From an uncultured Eubacteriales bacterium (GTDB lineage: Bacteria; Bacillota_A; Clostridia; Christensenellales; Aristaeellaceae): a stretch of 12,191 nt of DNA. The notes under the pieces are model-generated. The model was not told where the DNA came from. It worked only from the letters and a program-made list of their open reading frames with translations, and did not search any database. The position numbers and the translations under genes are program-made. The stretch spans positions 1-12,191 of the forward strand of contig CACXEB010000162.1 of NCBI GenBank assembly GCA_902766515.1, in the 5' to 3' direction. This document shows, in pieces, positions 1-7,264 of the stretch. Numbering within the stretch: position 1 is the stretch's first letter; every line of letters starts with the position of its first letter.

Positions 1-255
1 GCGCGCCGGTTCCGTCGCGCCGCAGACGGGCAGCGGCGCCTCCCCGTACGTCTCCGGGGACAGGTCCGCGCCGCCGGTCAGGATCACACCGTCCAGCCGG
101 TCAAACAGCCGGTCGAGGGCCGCTTCGTCCTCCGACAGGGGCAGCAGCACCGGCAAAGCGCCGCTGCGCAGTACCGCTTCAGCGTAATCCCGGTTCAGTA
201 CGATCTGCTTGTGGTTGTCGCTGATGGACGGGCTCAATCCGATCAATGGGTTCAC
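1..255 (-). CDS. Peptidase C26 / gamma-glutamyl-GABA hydrolase-like amidotransferase, N-terminal 85 residues (partial)
   Basis: This is the first 85 codons of a protein whose C-terminus lies beyond the left edge. It begins MNPLIGLSPSISD, and residues 56-72 contain DGVILTGGADLSPETYG. That glycine-rich stretch is the oxyanion-side motif of class I glutamine amidotransferase-like hydrolases of the peptidase C26/PuuD group, which cleave gamma-glutamyl amides such as gamma-glutamyl-GABA. The catalytic Cys and His would lie outside the window, so activity cannot be judged. The start is GTG at 255. It is chosen because GGAGG lies 9 nt upstream and no better in-frame ATG precedes it. A 54-nt gap separates it from the end of the CCA-adding enzyme gene. 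The substrate is uncertain because this family is broad, but the family call is fairly secure. Confidence 0.82.
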   Translation of the reverse strand, partial: MNPLIGLSPSISDNHKQIVLNRDYAEAVLRSGALPVLLPLSEDEAALDRLFDRLDGVILTGGADLSPETYGEAPLPVCGATEPAR

Positions 256-309
256 AGTCCGATTCCTCCGTATGGTGATATTGGCGGGGAAAGGATTCCC
301 CCCAAAAGC

Positions 310-1626
310 TCAGGCTTTCACGTGGGCCAGTAGGCTGTCTTTGTCGTTTTCCGCTTCGTCCCGGACAACCATCAGCAGCAGGCGCTCCAGCGTATCCCGG
401 ATGGCCGGGCCTTCCAGGCCGAGGGCGGTCAGGTCGTCCCCGTTCACGGCGAGGCCCTTCAGGCTCACGCACTCGTTGCGCTCCATGGCCAGGTGGTAGC
501 GCGCCAGCGCCCCCTCAAGGGCGTCGGCCTCCTTGAAGACCTTCGGCGCGTGCGCCATGATGTCCGCGCGGCGCAGGCTCACCAGCGCCTCAAAGCGCTC
601 CGGTCCGACGCGGGACATGAGGTAGCGGGTCGTGTCGGCGTTCAGCTTCTCGTCATGCCAGGTGACCAGGGTGCAGACGTCCCGCTGGAAGGCGGTGGAG
701 CTCTTGAGGGATTTCAGGATGCGCTCCGCCAGCCGCGCGCCGGCGGCCTGGTGCTGGGGATAGTGGTCGAAGCCCTTGCGGTCCCGCGTCCGGGTCTCTG
801 GTTTGCCGCAGTCGTGCAGCAGGGCGCTCCAGCACAGCAGGGGCGTCCGCGGGGAGATTTCGTCCAGGACGTGCAGCGTGTGCTCCCAGACGTCATAGAT
901 GTGGTAGACGCTCTTCTGCGGGCACATGTACAGGGGAAACAGCTCCGGCACGGCGGTGAACAGAATGTCATGGAACGCGCTGAGGACGCGCAGGGCGTCC
1001 GTGCCCTGCAGAATGCCCGTCAGCTCCGTGAAAATGCGCTCCCGGCTGATATGGCTGAGCTCCGGAGCGAGGGCGTGCATGGCTTCGGCGGTTTCCGCTT
1101 CGATCGTGAACGAAAGTCGGGAGGCGAACCGCATGCCCCTGAGGATGCGCAGAGCGTCCTCCCGGAGGCGCTTCTCCGGCGCGCCGACCGCCCGCAGTGT
1201 TTTCCGCGCGAGATCGTTTTCTCCCTGGAACAGGTCCACCAGCCCCTTGTCCGGGGACCAGGCCATGGCGTTGATCGTGAAGTCCCGCCGCTCCAGGTCG
1301 TCTGCAAGCCGGTCCGAAAAGCGGACGCTGTCCGGGTGCCGGCCGTCGGAATAATCGCCGTCGGCCCGGAAGGTCGTGATCTCGGTGGGGACGCCGTCCA
1401 GCACGGGCGTGACGGTGCCGTGCTTTTCGCCGTCCAGGATGAGGCGGCAGCCGGAAAACACGCGCTTGACGTCGTCGGGGCGCGCGTTGGTGGTGATGTC
1501 AAAGTCGTGGGGCGGGATGCCCATCAGCGCGTCCCGCACGCAGCCGCCCACCAGCCAGGCTTCGTAGCCCGCGTCCGTGAGCGCGCTCAGGGCGCGCCGC
1601 GCGGCGGGGGAGAGGTCCATCTGCAT
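310..1626 (-). CDS. cca: CCA-adding tRNA nucleotidyltransferase with HD domain
   Basis: This 438-residue class II nucleotidyltransferase builds or repairs the 3' CCA end of tRNAs from CTP and ATP in the cytoplasm. The head domain shows GGCVRD (27-32), the metal-binding DFD (41-43), the RRDFTINAM motif (113-121) and EDALR (156-160), which fits the EDxxR nucleotide-recognition motif. An HD-type segment follows, with H249 and H271-D272 (ALLHDCGKP), and suggests an added phosphohydrolase-like domain as in many bacterial CCA enzymes. The start ATG lies 1 nt past the thiI stop, and its GGAGG lies inside the end of thiI, so translation is probably coupled. A second ATG two codons in is possible but is spaced less well. 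A poly(A) polymerase of the same superfamily is the main alternative. Its place beside thiI supports a tRNA role. Confidence 0.93.
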   Translation of the reverse strand: MQMDLSPAARRALSALTDAGYEAWLVGGCVRDALMGIPPHDFDITTNARPDDVKRVFSGCRLILDGEKHGTVTPVLDGVPTEITTFRADGDYSDGRHPDSVRFSDRLADDLERRDFTINAMAWSPDKGLVDLFQGENDLARKTLRAVGAPEKRLREDALRILRGMRFASRLSFTIEAETAEAMHALAPELSHISRERIFTELTGILQGTDALRVLSAFHDILFTAVPELFPLYMCPQKSVYHIYDVWEHTLHVLDEISPRTPLLCWSALLHDCGKPETRTRDRKGFDHYPQHQAAGARLAERILKSLKSSTAFQRDVCTLVTWHDEKLNADTTRYLMSRVGPERFEALVSLRRADIMAHAPKVFKEADALEGALARYHLAMERNECVSLKGLAVNGDDLTALGLEGPAIRDTLERLLLMVVRDEAENDKDSLLAHVKA

Positions 1627-1627
1627 A

Positions 1628-2785
1628 TCAGGCTTCCTCCGGCAGGGTGACCACCACCGTGTCCCGGAGCGCGGCCTCGATCAGGGCTTCGCCGTCCAGG
1701 GCGGCCTCGCCCTGCAGGATCTTGTCCAGCTTCGGGTGCGTGGCCGGGTGGCGCGGGGTAAAGACCGTGCAGCAGTCCTCGTAGGGCAGGCAGGAGGTCT
1801 CGTAGGTGCCGATCTTCTCGGCGTAGCGGATGATGTCGATCTTGTCAAAGCCGATCAGCGGCCGGAACACCGGCATGCTGACCACCATGTTGGTCATGCC
1901 GAGGGCTGTCATGGTCTGGCTGGCGACCTGGCCGACGCTCTCGCCGGTAATCAGCGCTTCCGCGCCCTCCTGCCGGGCGATGCGCTCGGCGATGCGCATC
2001 ATGTAGCGCCGCATGATCAGCGTCGTGTAGTCCTCCGGGCACTTTTCGTGGATCTGGAGCTGGATGTCGGTAAAGGGCACGATGTGCACGCGGATGCCGC
2101 GGGCGCTCTCGCTCAGGATGCGGGCCAGCTCGACCACCTTGTCCTTTGCCCGCTCGCTGGTGTAGGGATAGGACCAGAAATGGACGGCGCACAGCTCCAC
2201 CCCGCGCTTGGCGATCATGTAGCCGGCGACGGGGCTGTCGATCCCGCCGGAGAGCAGCAGCGCGGCCTTGCCGCCGGTGCCGACCGGCATGCCGCCCGCG
2301 CCCGGGATGACCTGCACGTAGAGATACGCTTCATCGCGGATCTCGACGCTCATCACGTGGTCGGGATGGTGCACGTCGACGCGGAGGCCGGGGCAGCGGG
2401 CGAGAATATAGCCGCCGACCTGGGCGTTGATCTCCGGGGAGTCGAGCGGATAGCGCTTGTCGGAGCGCCGGGCCTCCACCTTGAAGGTGCCGGTGAGCCC
2501 GGCCATCATGGCCGCGGCCTGCGCGCAGATCGCCTCAAAGTCCGCCTTGCCCAGCCGCACGGCGGGGCAGACGGAGTGCACGCCGAAGACCTTCGTCACC
2601 CGGCGGACGCAGTCGTCCATATCGCGGATATCGCCGACGAAGATGCGGGCGTCCTTCAGCCAGACCTTGCCGCCCGCCGGACCGACCGCCTCCTTCACGC
2701 GGCTGACCAGCGCCTTCAGGAAATAGGGCCGGTTGAGGCCTTTCAGGTAGATTTCACCGTATCGCACCAACAGCAGCTGTTCCAT
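1628..2785 (-). CDS. thiI: tRNA 4-thiouridine synthase ThiI (no rhodanese domain)
   Basis: This 385-residue protein adenylates uridine 8 of tRNA and transfers sulfur to make 4-thiouridine. It may also supply sulfur for the thiamine thiazole. The N-terminus LVRYGEIYLKGLNR (6-19) is typical of ThiI, and a THUMP RNA-binding region covers roughly residues 55-160. The PP-loop LLLSGGIDSPVAGYM (176-190) binds ATP. C338/C339 in LPYEDCCTVFTP align with the catalytic-loop cysteine of the family. It ends soon after this region and lacks the C-terminal rhodanese domain of the E. coli protein, as do the shorter Bacillus-type ThiI proteins that use a partner cysteine desulfurase. Such a desulfurase is encoded just upstream, 13 nt away. 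An in-frame extension to 2830 is rejected because homology begins at MEQLLLVRYGE, which has AAAGGA upstream. Confidence 0.96.
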   Translation of the reverse strand: MEQLLLVRYGEIYLKGLNRPYFLKALVSRVKEAVGPAGGKVWLKDARIFVGDIRDMDDCVRRVTKVFGVHSVCPAVRLGKADFEAICAQAAAMMAGLTGTFKVEARRSDKRYPLDSPEINAQVGGYILARCPGLRVDVHHPDHVMSVEIRDEAYLYVQVIPGAGGMPVGTGGKAALLLSGGIDSPVAGYMIAKRGVELCAVHFWSYPYTSERAKDKVVELARILSESARGIRVHIVPFTDIQLQIHEKCPEDYTTLIMRRYMMRIAERIARQEGAEALITGESVGQVASQTMTALGMTNMVVSMPVFRPLIGFDKIDIIRYAEKIGTYETSCLPYEDCCTVFTPRHPATHPKLDKILQGEAALDGEALIEAALRDTVVVTLPEEA

Positions 2786-2798
2786 CTCGGATTCCTTT

Positions 2799-3935
2799 CT
2801 ATCTGCGCACATAGCGCCTGAGTTGTTCATAATGCCGGGCGGCGGCCGCGGCGGCCTCGTCCGCTTCCTCCGCCGTGTTCAGCGGCGAGAAGGAAAACCT
2901 GAGCGCGCTTTCCGCCCGCGGGCCGCTGAGCCCCATGGCCTTCAGCACCGGGGAGACCCGCTGCTTGTGGGATGAGCAGGCGGAGCCGATGCCCACGTAG
3001 ATCCCGTCCCCGGCCAGGGCGTACAGCATGGTCTCGCTGCGCACGGGCGGCAGGGAGCAGTTGAGGATGTGCGGGGCGCTGTCGGGGCCGGCGGGATCCG
3101 GCCCGTTGTACACGGCCTCCGGGATCAGGGCGCGCAGGCGCTCCCACAGGCGGAGCTTGACCGCGCGGAGGCCGGGGTCCTGCGGCCATGCGGCGATGGC
3201 CGCGTGCAGCGCCGCGATCCCGGGCGTGTTTTCCGTGCCGGAGCGCAGGGCCTTTTCCTGGCCACCCCCGACCTGGCGGGCGTTGAGCCGCAGCCGGGGC
3301 CGGTACACCAGGGCGCCGATGCCCTTGGGCGCGTGGATCTTGTGGCCGGAGAGCGCGTAGCTGTCCACGCCGAGGCGGCGCATGGAGAGGGGCACGCGCA
3401 GGAAACCCTGCACGCCGTCCACATGCAGGACGGCCTCCGGGCACAGCCGGTCGCGCAGGGCGGCGATGGCGCTGAGCGGCATGACGGCGCCCGTTTCGTT
3501 GTTGACCTGCATCACGCAAATCATCCGGGTATCCGGGGTCATCAGCGACTCCAGGCGATCGAGCGACACGCGCCCATCCGGCGCGAGCGGGATCTCGACC
3601 GCCTCCGGACCGCGCAGCTGCTCACAGGCCGCCCGCACCGCCGGGTGCTCCCCGGCGGAATACAGCACGCGGCCGCCCCGCTGCGACGAGATACCGCCGA
3701 GGATGGCCAGGTTGTCCGCTTCCGTGCCGCCGGAGGTGAATATGACGCGCCCTTCCGGGCCGGCGTCGACCGCCCGCAGGATCTGGTCGCGGCAGGCGTT
3801 CATCTGTTTTTCGACCGTCATGGCCGGCATATAGAGGGCCGAGGGATTGAAGTATCCCTCGGTCATGCACTGCACCGCCGCCTGGGCGGCCGCTTCGCAC
3901 ACCCGCGTCGTTGCGCTGTTGTCCAGATAGATCAT
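2799..3935 (-). CDS. Cysteine desulfurase (NifS/IscS family), likely ThiI sulfur donor
   Basis: This 378-residue PLP enzyme converts cysteine to alanine and carries the released sulfur as a persulfide. It starts MIYLDNSATT. Visible family features are TSGGTEADN (68-76), H97 in EHPAV, NNETGA (145-150), the cofactor-facing D173 in HVDGVQ, the PLP lysine K199 in SGHKIHAPKG, RSGTEN (231-236) and the sulfur-accepting C320 in GSACSSHK. The loop around C320 resembles the IscS/NifS class rather than SufS. It sits directly upstream of a ThiI lacking rhodanese. The same pairing in Bacillus subtilis (nifZ-thiI) gives tRNA 4-thiouridine, so this enzyme is probably dedicated to ThiI; that specificity is inferred. 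The ribosome site GAGGA overlaps the preceding stop codon, and the intergenic gap is 9 nt. Confidence 0.95.
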   Translation of the reverse strand: MIYLDNSATTRVCEAAAQAAVQCMTEGYFNPSALYMPAMTVEKQMNACRDQILRAVDAGPEGRVIFTSGGTEADNLAILGGISSQRGGRVLYSAGEHPAVRAACEQLRGPEAVEIPLAPDGRVSLDRLESLMTPDTRMICVMQVNNETGAVMPLSAIAALRDRLCPEAVLHVDGVQGFLRVPLSMRRLGVDSYALSGHKIHAPKGIGALVYRPRLRLNARQVGGGQEKALRSGTENTPGIAALHAAIAAWPQDPGLRAVKLRLWERLRALIPEAVYNGPDPAGPDSAPHILNCSLPPVRSETMLYALAGDGIYVGIGSACSSHKQRVSPVLKAMGLSGPRAESALRFSFSPLNTAEEADEAAAAAARHYEQLRRYVRR

Positions 3936-3944
3936 TCTCTGTCC

Positions 3945-4499
3945 TCAGTTTTGCTGGTACGCGCCCTGGGGGACGGCGCCGCGGATCAGCTTTTCCATTT
4001 CCTCGTTCGGTTCCATGATGATGATGCGCTTGTTGCCTTCCTTTTCGAAATAGATATAGAAAAGGTCGGCCTCCCGGTTGACGAACCAGTTGGAGCGCTT
4101 GATGCCCGGCGTGTTGATGTAGCGGTTGAAGGACCCGGAGGTCACCTTGCCGCAGGCGGAGATATTTTTGAGGTTCATGGTGCCCAGCGCCTTGCGCTTG
4201 CGGTTGTTGTAGACCGCCGCGAAGTCAAGCTGGCCGTTGGTGAAGGTGTACTCGTATTCCGTGCGCAGGCGGTCCTTGTACAGATAGCCCAGCACCGCGG
4301 CGCCGACAAACAGGACCGTAAAGACGATCTGGATGATGCCGCTGACCGTGCTGACGCTGAAGGCCGCCGTGACGCTGCTGAACAGCAGCATGCCGTACAG
4401 GCCGCTGATGACGATGAACACCCACGCGATGCCGAGCATCACGGTCTGCGCGCCGGTATTGCGCTTGGTCGCTACCTGTTCCATAAACTGGTCCATCAT
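3945..4499 (-). CDS. Two-pass membrane protein of unknown function (DUF6106-like)
   Basis: This is a 184-residue protein with two hydrophobic spans near residues 19-41 and 51-74. A soluble C-terminal domain follows, starting around KDRLRTEYEYTFTNGQLD (75-92) and running as a mixed beta/alpha region to the end. The layout of two short helices plus a pleckstrin-like cytoplasmic domain recalls small clostridial envelope proteins listed as DUF6106; that family name is from memory and tentative. No catalytic motif is visible and I cannot assign a function. Tandem ATG codons open the frame. The first is preferred because AAAGGAGG sits 9 nt upstream. The gene lies 18 nt after the DUF212 gene and 9 nt before the desulfurase gene, so it is most likely in the same transcript. 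Confidence 0.85.
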   Translation of the reverse strand: MMDQFMEQVATKRNTGAQTVMLGIAWVFIVISGLYGMLLFSSVTAAFSVSTVSGIIQIVFTVLFVGAAVLGYLYKDRLRTEYEYTFTNGQLDFAAVYNNRKRKALGTMNLKNISACGKVTSGSFNRYINTPGIKRSNWFVNREADLFYIYFEKEGNKRIIIMEPNEEMEKLIRGAVPQGAYQQN

Positions 4500-4517
4500 C
4501 GTGAACCGCCTCCTTTG

Positions 4518-4967
4518 TTATAAGTAAAAGATCAGGATGCTGATGATGCCGGCAATCGCGCCGCCGATCACCTCAACGGGGGAGTGGCCGACCAGCTCCT
4601 TCAGCCGTTCGTCGGTCAGCGGTTTGCCCTGCACAAACAGTTCGTTCAGGATCTGGTTGAGGACCGCGCCCTGCTTGCCCGTCTCGTAGCGGACGCCCAT
4701 GGCGTCATACACGACGATGGACATCAGCACGAAGGCCAGGGCGAAGGCGGAGGTCTGGAATCCTTCCGTCAGGCCGATCCCGACGGTCAGCGCGACCGTC
4801 AGCGCGGTGTGGCTGCTGGGCATGCCGCCGGATCCCCACAGCCTGCGCCAGTTGATTTTCTTTTCGATGAAAGAATACAGGAGAAACTTGATGATCTGCG
4901 CGATCAGCCAGGCAGCTGCGCCGCAAAGCAGCGGCCTGTTGGCGATGAGCGCCTCCCACAGGGTCAT
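4518..4967 (-). CDS. Divergent PAP2 family membrane protein (DUF212)
   Basis: This 149-residue, largely hydrophobic protein has predicted spans near residues 11-33, 55-85 and 133-149. It carries the divergent phosphatidic-acid-phosphatase signature: GGMPSSHT (47-54), VYDAMGVR (86-93) and GHSPVEVIGG (127-136). These correspond to the catalytic patches of PAP2 phosphatases, but whether the divergent family is active is not established. The start at 4967 is supported by GGAGG 7 nt upstream and by alignment of the short hydrophobic N-terminus. A longer frame reaching back into ispA (to 5126) is Arg-rich antisense-like sequence and is rejected. It follows ispA by 14 nt. A role in prenyl or lipid phosphate handling is plausible from this neighbour but is only inference. 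Confidence 0.92.
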   Translation of the reverse strand: MTLWEALIANRPLLCGAAAWLIAQIIKFLLYSFIEKKINWRRLWGSGGMPSSHTALTVALTVGIGLTEGFQTSAFALAFVLMSIVVYDAMGVRYETGKQGAVLNQILNELFVQGKPLTDERLKELVGHSPVEVIGGAIAGIISILIFYL

Positions 4968-4981
4968 GCGATCGCCTCCCG

Positions 4982-5848
4982 TTAACTGATGCGCCGGAGC
5001 GCACGTTCCGCCGTCTCCCGCAGGAAGGCGGCCCTGTCCCCGAAGGGCGCGAGGGCGTCGACGGCAAAGGCCGTCCATTGACGCGCGTCGGCGCGCGCCT
5101 GGTCCATCCCGACGGTGGCCGGCCAAGTCAGCTTGCCCTCGGTTTCGTCCTTGCCGGTGGATTTGCCCAGCTGCTGCGCGTCACCCTCGATATCGAGGAT
5201 ATCGTCGATGATCTGGAAAGCCCGGCCGAAGCCCCGGGCGAAGTCCCGGCCCGCTTCGCGCTGTCCGTCGTCGGCGCCGGCCAGGAAGAGGCCGGCCTCC
5301 ACTGCGCCGATAAACAGCGCGGCGGTCTTTTCGGTCTGGAGGCGCTCCACGGTGGCGCGGTCCGCTGTTTTGCCCGTGCAGGCGAGGTCCAGCCCCTGTC
5401 CGCCGACCATCCCATGGACGCCCGACTGAAGCGCGACGGCTCGCGCGGCTTCCCACGCCCCGGGAAGGGGGCTGGACAGCATCGCCTCAAAGGCCAGGTT
5501 CAGCAGCCCGTCCCCCGCCAGGATGGCCATCCCTTCGCCATAGGCGACATGGCAGGTGGGCCGGCCGCGCCGGAGCACGTCATTGTCCATCGCGGGCAGG
5601 TCGTCGTGGACCAGGGAATAGGCGTGGATCATCTCCAGGGCGGTGGCGAAGCGGAGCACGTCGCCGCCGGCGGGCCGGAGCATTTCGTGGGCCTTGATCA
5701 GCATCATCGGGCGCAGCCGTTTGCCGGGGGAGAGGAGGGCGTAGCGCATGGCGCCTTTCAGCGGTTCCGGCGTCGTATCCGGTACCGCCCGTTCGAGCGC
5801 GCCGTTGATATCGGCGGCGCAGGCGGCGGCTTCTGCTTCATAATTCAT
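4982..5848 (-). CDS. ispA: Farnesyl diphosphate synthase (geranyltranstransferase)
   Basis: This 288-residue polyprenyl synthase condenses IPP with DMAPP and then GPP to make C15 farnesyl diphosphate, the precursor for undecaprenyl lipid carriers and quinones. It shows GKRLRP (42-47), the first aspartate-rich motif DDLPAMD (82-88) with the two-residue insert typical of bacterial farnesyl synthases, RRGRPT (93-98), and the second motif DDILD (215-219). It also has the GKSTGKDE segment (228-235) seen in this subfamily. Y77, five residues before the first motif, is as in E. coli IspA, which argues for a C15 product. Its ATG overlaps the xseB stop as ATGA, and GGAGG lies 7 nt upstream. The xseA-xseB-ispA order is conserved in Bacillota. 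The usual next gene, dxs, is absent. Confidence 0.96.
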   Translation of the reverse strand: MNYEAEAAACAADINGALERAVPDTTPEPLKGAMRYALLSPGKRLRPMMLIKAHEMLRPAGGDVLRFATALEMIHAYSLVHDDLPAMDNDVLRRGRPTCHVAYGEGMAILAGDGLLNLAFEAMLSSPLPGAWEAARAVALQSGVHGMVGGQGLDLACTGKTADRATVERLQTEKTAALFIGAVEAGLFLAGADDGQREAGRDFARGFGRAFQIIDDILDIEGDAQQLGKSTGKDETEGKLTWPATVGMDQARADARQWTAFAVDALAPFGDRAAFLRETAERALRRIS

Positions 5849-6063
5849 GGCGCGTCCTCCATTTCCGTGAGGCCGGTGTCGGTCAGCTCCAGCATCCGCT
5901 TTTCCGCGGTGTCCAGCTCGGCCGCCAGGGTCCGGTGCAGCTTGACGCCCTGCTCATACAGCTTGAGCGTTTCCTCCAGGGGGAGCTTTCCCTCCTCCAT
6001 GCGCCGCACGAGGGCTTCCAGCTCCTCCATGCGGCCGTCAAAGGTTTTCTTCGCTGTGGCCAA
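5845..6063 (-). CDS. xseB: Exodeoxyribonuclease VII small subunit
   Basis: This 72-residue all-helical protein is the small subunit of exonuclease VII. Several copies bind the coiled-coil arm of XseA to form a nuclease that degrades single-stranded DNA from both ends. Family signals include FDGRMEELEALVRRMEEG (8-25) and LPLEETLKLYEQG (27-39), followed by a short acidic tail. The start is taken as TTG at 6063. AAGGAGGA sits 7 nt before it and the length then matches the family. The next methionine (residue 12) falls inside the conserved first helix. The gene begins 26 nt inside the end of xseA and its stop overlaps the ispA start by 4 nt, which implies coupled translation. Confidence 0.94.
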   Translation of the reverse strand: MATAKKTFDGRMEELEALVRRMEEGKLPLEETLKLYEQGVKLHRTLAAELDTAEKRMLELTDTGLTEMEDAP

Positions 6064-7264
6064 ACGGGTCTCCTCCTTCCCTGTCCAGGGTCTGTACCTG
6101 TGCCCGGCCGTCCCGGAACAGCAGTTCCGCCCGGTCGGGCAGGCTGCCGATGTGGGTGACGGGCTGGCCCGCCGCGTCCCGCACGATCACGTAGCCGCGG
6201 TTCAGGACCGCGCGCGGTCCGAGGGCTTCCAGCCGGGCGCTCTGCTGGCCGAGCGCGGCGCGGCGCTCCTGCAGGCGGACCTTGAAGGCGGCGTCCAGCG
6301 CGGTCCTGAGCAGCCGGTCCCGGCTGCGAAGCTCCCGCACCCGGGCGAGCGGGTGCTGCCCCGTGAGCCGCACCGCCGCCTGCGCCAGGCCCGCGCGGCG
6401 CTGGTATACCGCGTCATGGGCCGCTTTCAGCAGCCGCGTACGCTGGCTGAGCAGCGATTCCCGGAGCTGCCGGACGTCCGGCACCGCCAGCTCCGCCGCC
6501 GCGCTGGGCGTGGCCGCCCGCACGTCCGCGGCAAAGTCGGACAGGGTGACGTCCGTTTCATGCCCGACCGCCGAGATGATCGGCACGGGGCAGGCCGCCA
6601 CGGCGCGGACGACGGCTTCCTCATTGAAGGCCCAGAGGTCCTCCAGCGATCCGCCGCCCCGGCCGATGATGATGACGTCCATATCGGGCAGGGCCGACAG
6701 CGCGCGGATGCCGCGCACGATATCCGCCGCCGCTCCTTCGCCCTGCACCTGGGCGGGGCACAGCACCAGCTGCACGCCGGGGAAGCGCCGGGCCGAGACC
6801 CGGGCGATATCGTGGATGACCGCGCCCGTCCGGGCCGTCACCACGCCTACCAGGCGGGGCAGCAGGGGCAGCGGGCGCTTGCGGCCCGCGTCAAACAGGC
6901 CTTCCGCCGTCAGCCGGCGGCGGAGCTCCTCGTAGCGCTGGTACAGGACGCCCAGCCCGTCGGGCTGCATCCCCACGGCGTAGAACTGGTAGCTGCCGGC
7001 CGCCGTATACAGCGATACGCTGCCCTGCAGCTCGACGCGCATGCCGTCCTGCGGATCGAAGGCCAGGCGGGACGCGTCCTGCCGGAACATGACGCACTGG
7101 ATGCGCGCCTGCTCGTCCTTGAGGGAGAAGTAGAGGTGTCCCGACACATGGCGCTTGAAATTGCTGATCTCCCCGCGCAGGCGCAGGTCCTTGAGCATGG
7201 GATCACCGGCCAGGGTCCGCCTGACGTATTCGTTCAGGTCGGTGACCGTCAGCGTCCATTTCAT
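6038..7264 (-). CDS. xseA: Exodeoxyribonuclease VII large subunit
   Basis: This 408-residue catalytic subunit of exonuclease VII works with XseB to shorten single-stranded DNA into oligonucleotides during repair. The N-terminal OB-fold (about 1-100) includes GEISNFKRHVSGHLYFSLKD (31-50). The catalytic region contains GRGGGSLEDLWAFNEE (201-216) and SAVGHETDVTLSDFAADVRA (231-250), then ATPSAAAE. A long helical arm follows (about 262-345). The C-terminal RAVLNRGYVIV (351-361) is the usual closing motif. At 408 residues it is slightly short for the family but complete. The ATG overlaps the folD stop as ATGA, with only weak SD-like AAGAAG upstream, so it probably relies on coupling. A frame extending to 7558 overlaps folD and is rejected. 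Confidence 0.97.
   Translation of the reverse strand: MKWTLTVTDLNEYVRRTLAGDPMLKDLRLRGEISNFKRHVSGHLYFSLKDEQARIQCVMFRQDASRLAFDPQDGMRVELQGSVSLYTAAGSYQFYAVGMQPDGLGVLYQRYEELRRRLTAEGLFDAGRKRPLPLLPRLVGVVTARTGAVIHDIARVSARRFPGVQLVLCPAQVQGEGAAADIVRGIRALSALPDMDVIIIGRGGGSLEDLWAFNEEAVVRAVAACPVPIISAVGHETDVTLSDFAADVRAATPSAAAELAVPDVRQLRESLLSQRTRLLKAAHDAVYQRRAGLAQAAVRLTGQHPLARVRELRSRDRLLRTALDAAFKVRLQERRAALGQQSARLEALGPRAVLNRGYVIVRDAAGQPVTHIGSLPDRAELLFRDGRAQVQTLDREGGDPFGHSEENL
6071..6078 (-). promoter_or_regulatory. Strong ribosome binding site for the TTG start of xseB
   Basis: AAGGAGGA on the minus strand lies inside the end of xseA, 7 nt before TTG 6063. It supports a non-ATG start that preserves the conserved first helix of XseB. 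Confidence 0.8.

Noticed and set aside
286..301. Small 6-bp hairpin between cca and the C26 hydrolase gene
   Set aside because: Short stem with no U-run on the minus strand, so not supported as a terminator.
493..1650. A 385-codon plus-strand open frame opposite cca
   Set aside because: Same reason: no family motif, and fully covered by a gene with all of its motifs.
1577..2821. A 414-codon plus-strand open frame opposite thiI
   Set aside because: Antisense shadow with His/Asp/Gly-rich low-information sequence. ThiI is unambiguous on the other strand.
3069..4523. A 484-codon plus-strand open frame opposite the desulfurase and DUF6106-like genes
   Set aside because: The composition is typical of an antisense shadow, there is no motif, and the minus-strand genes carry intact catalytic residues.
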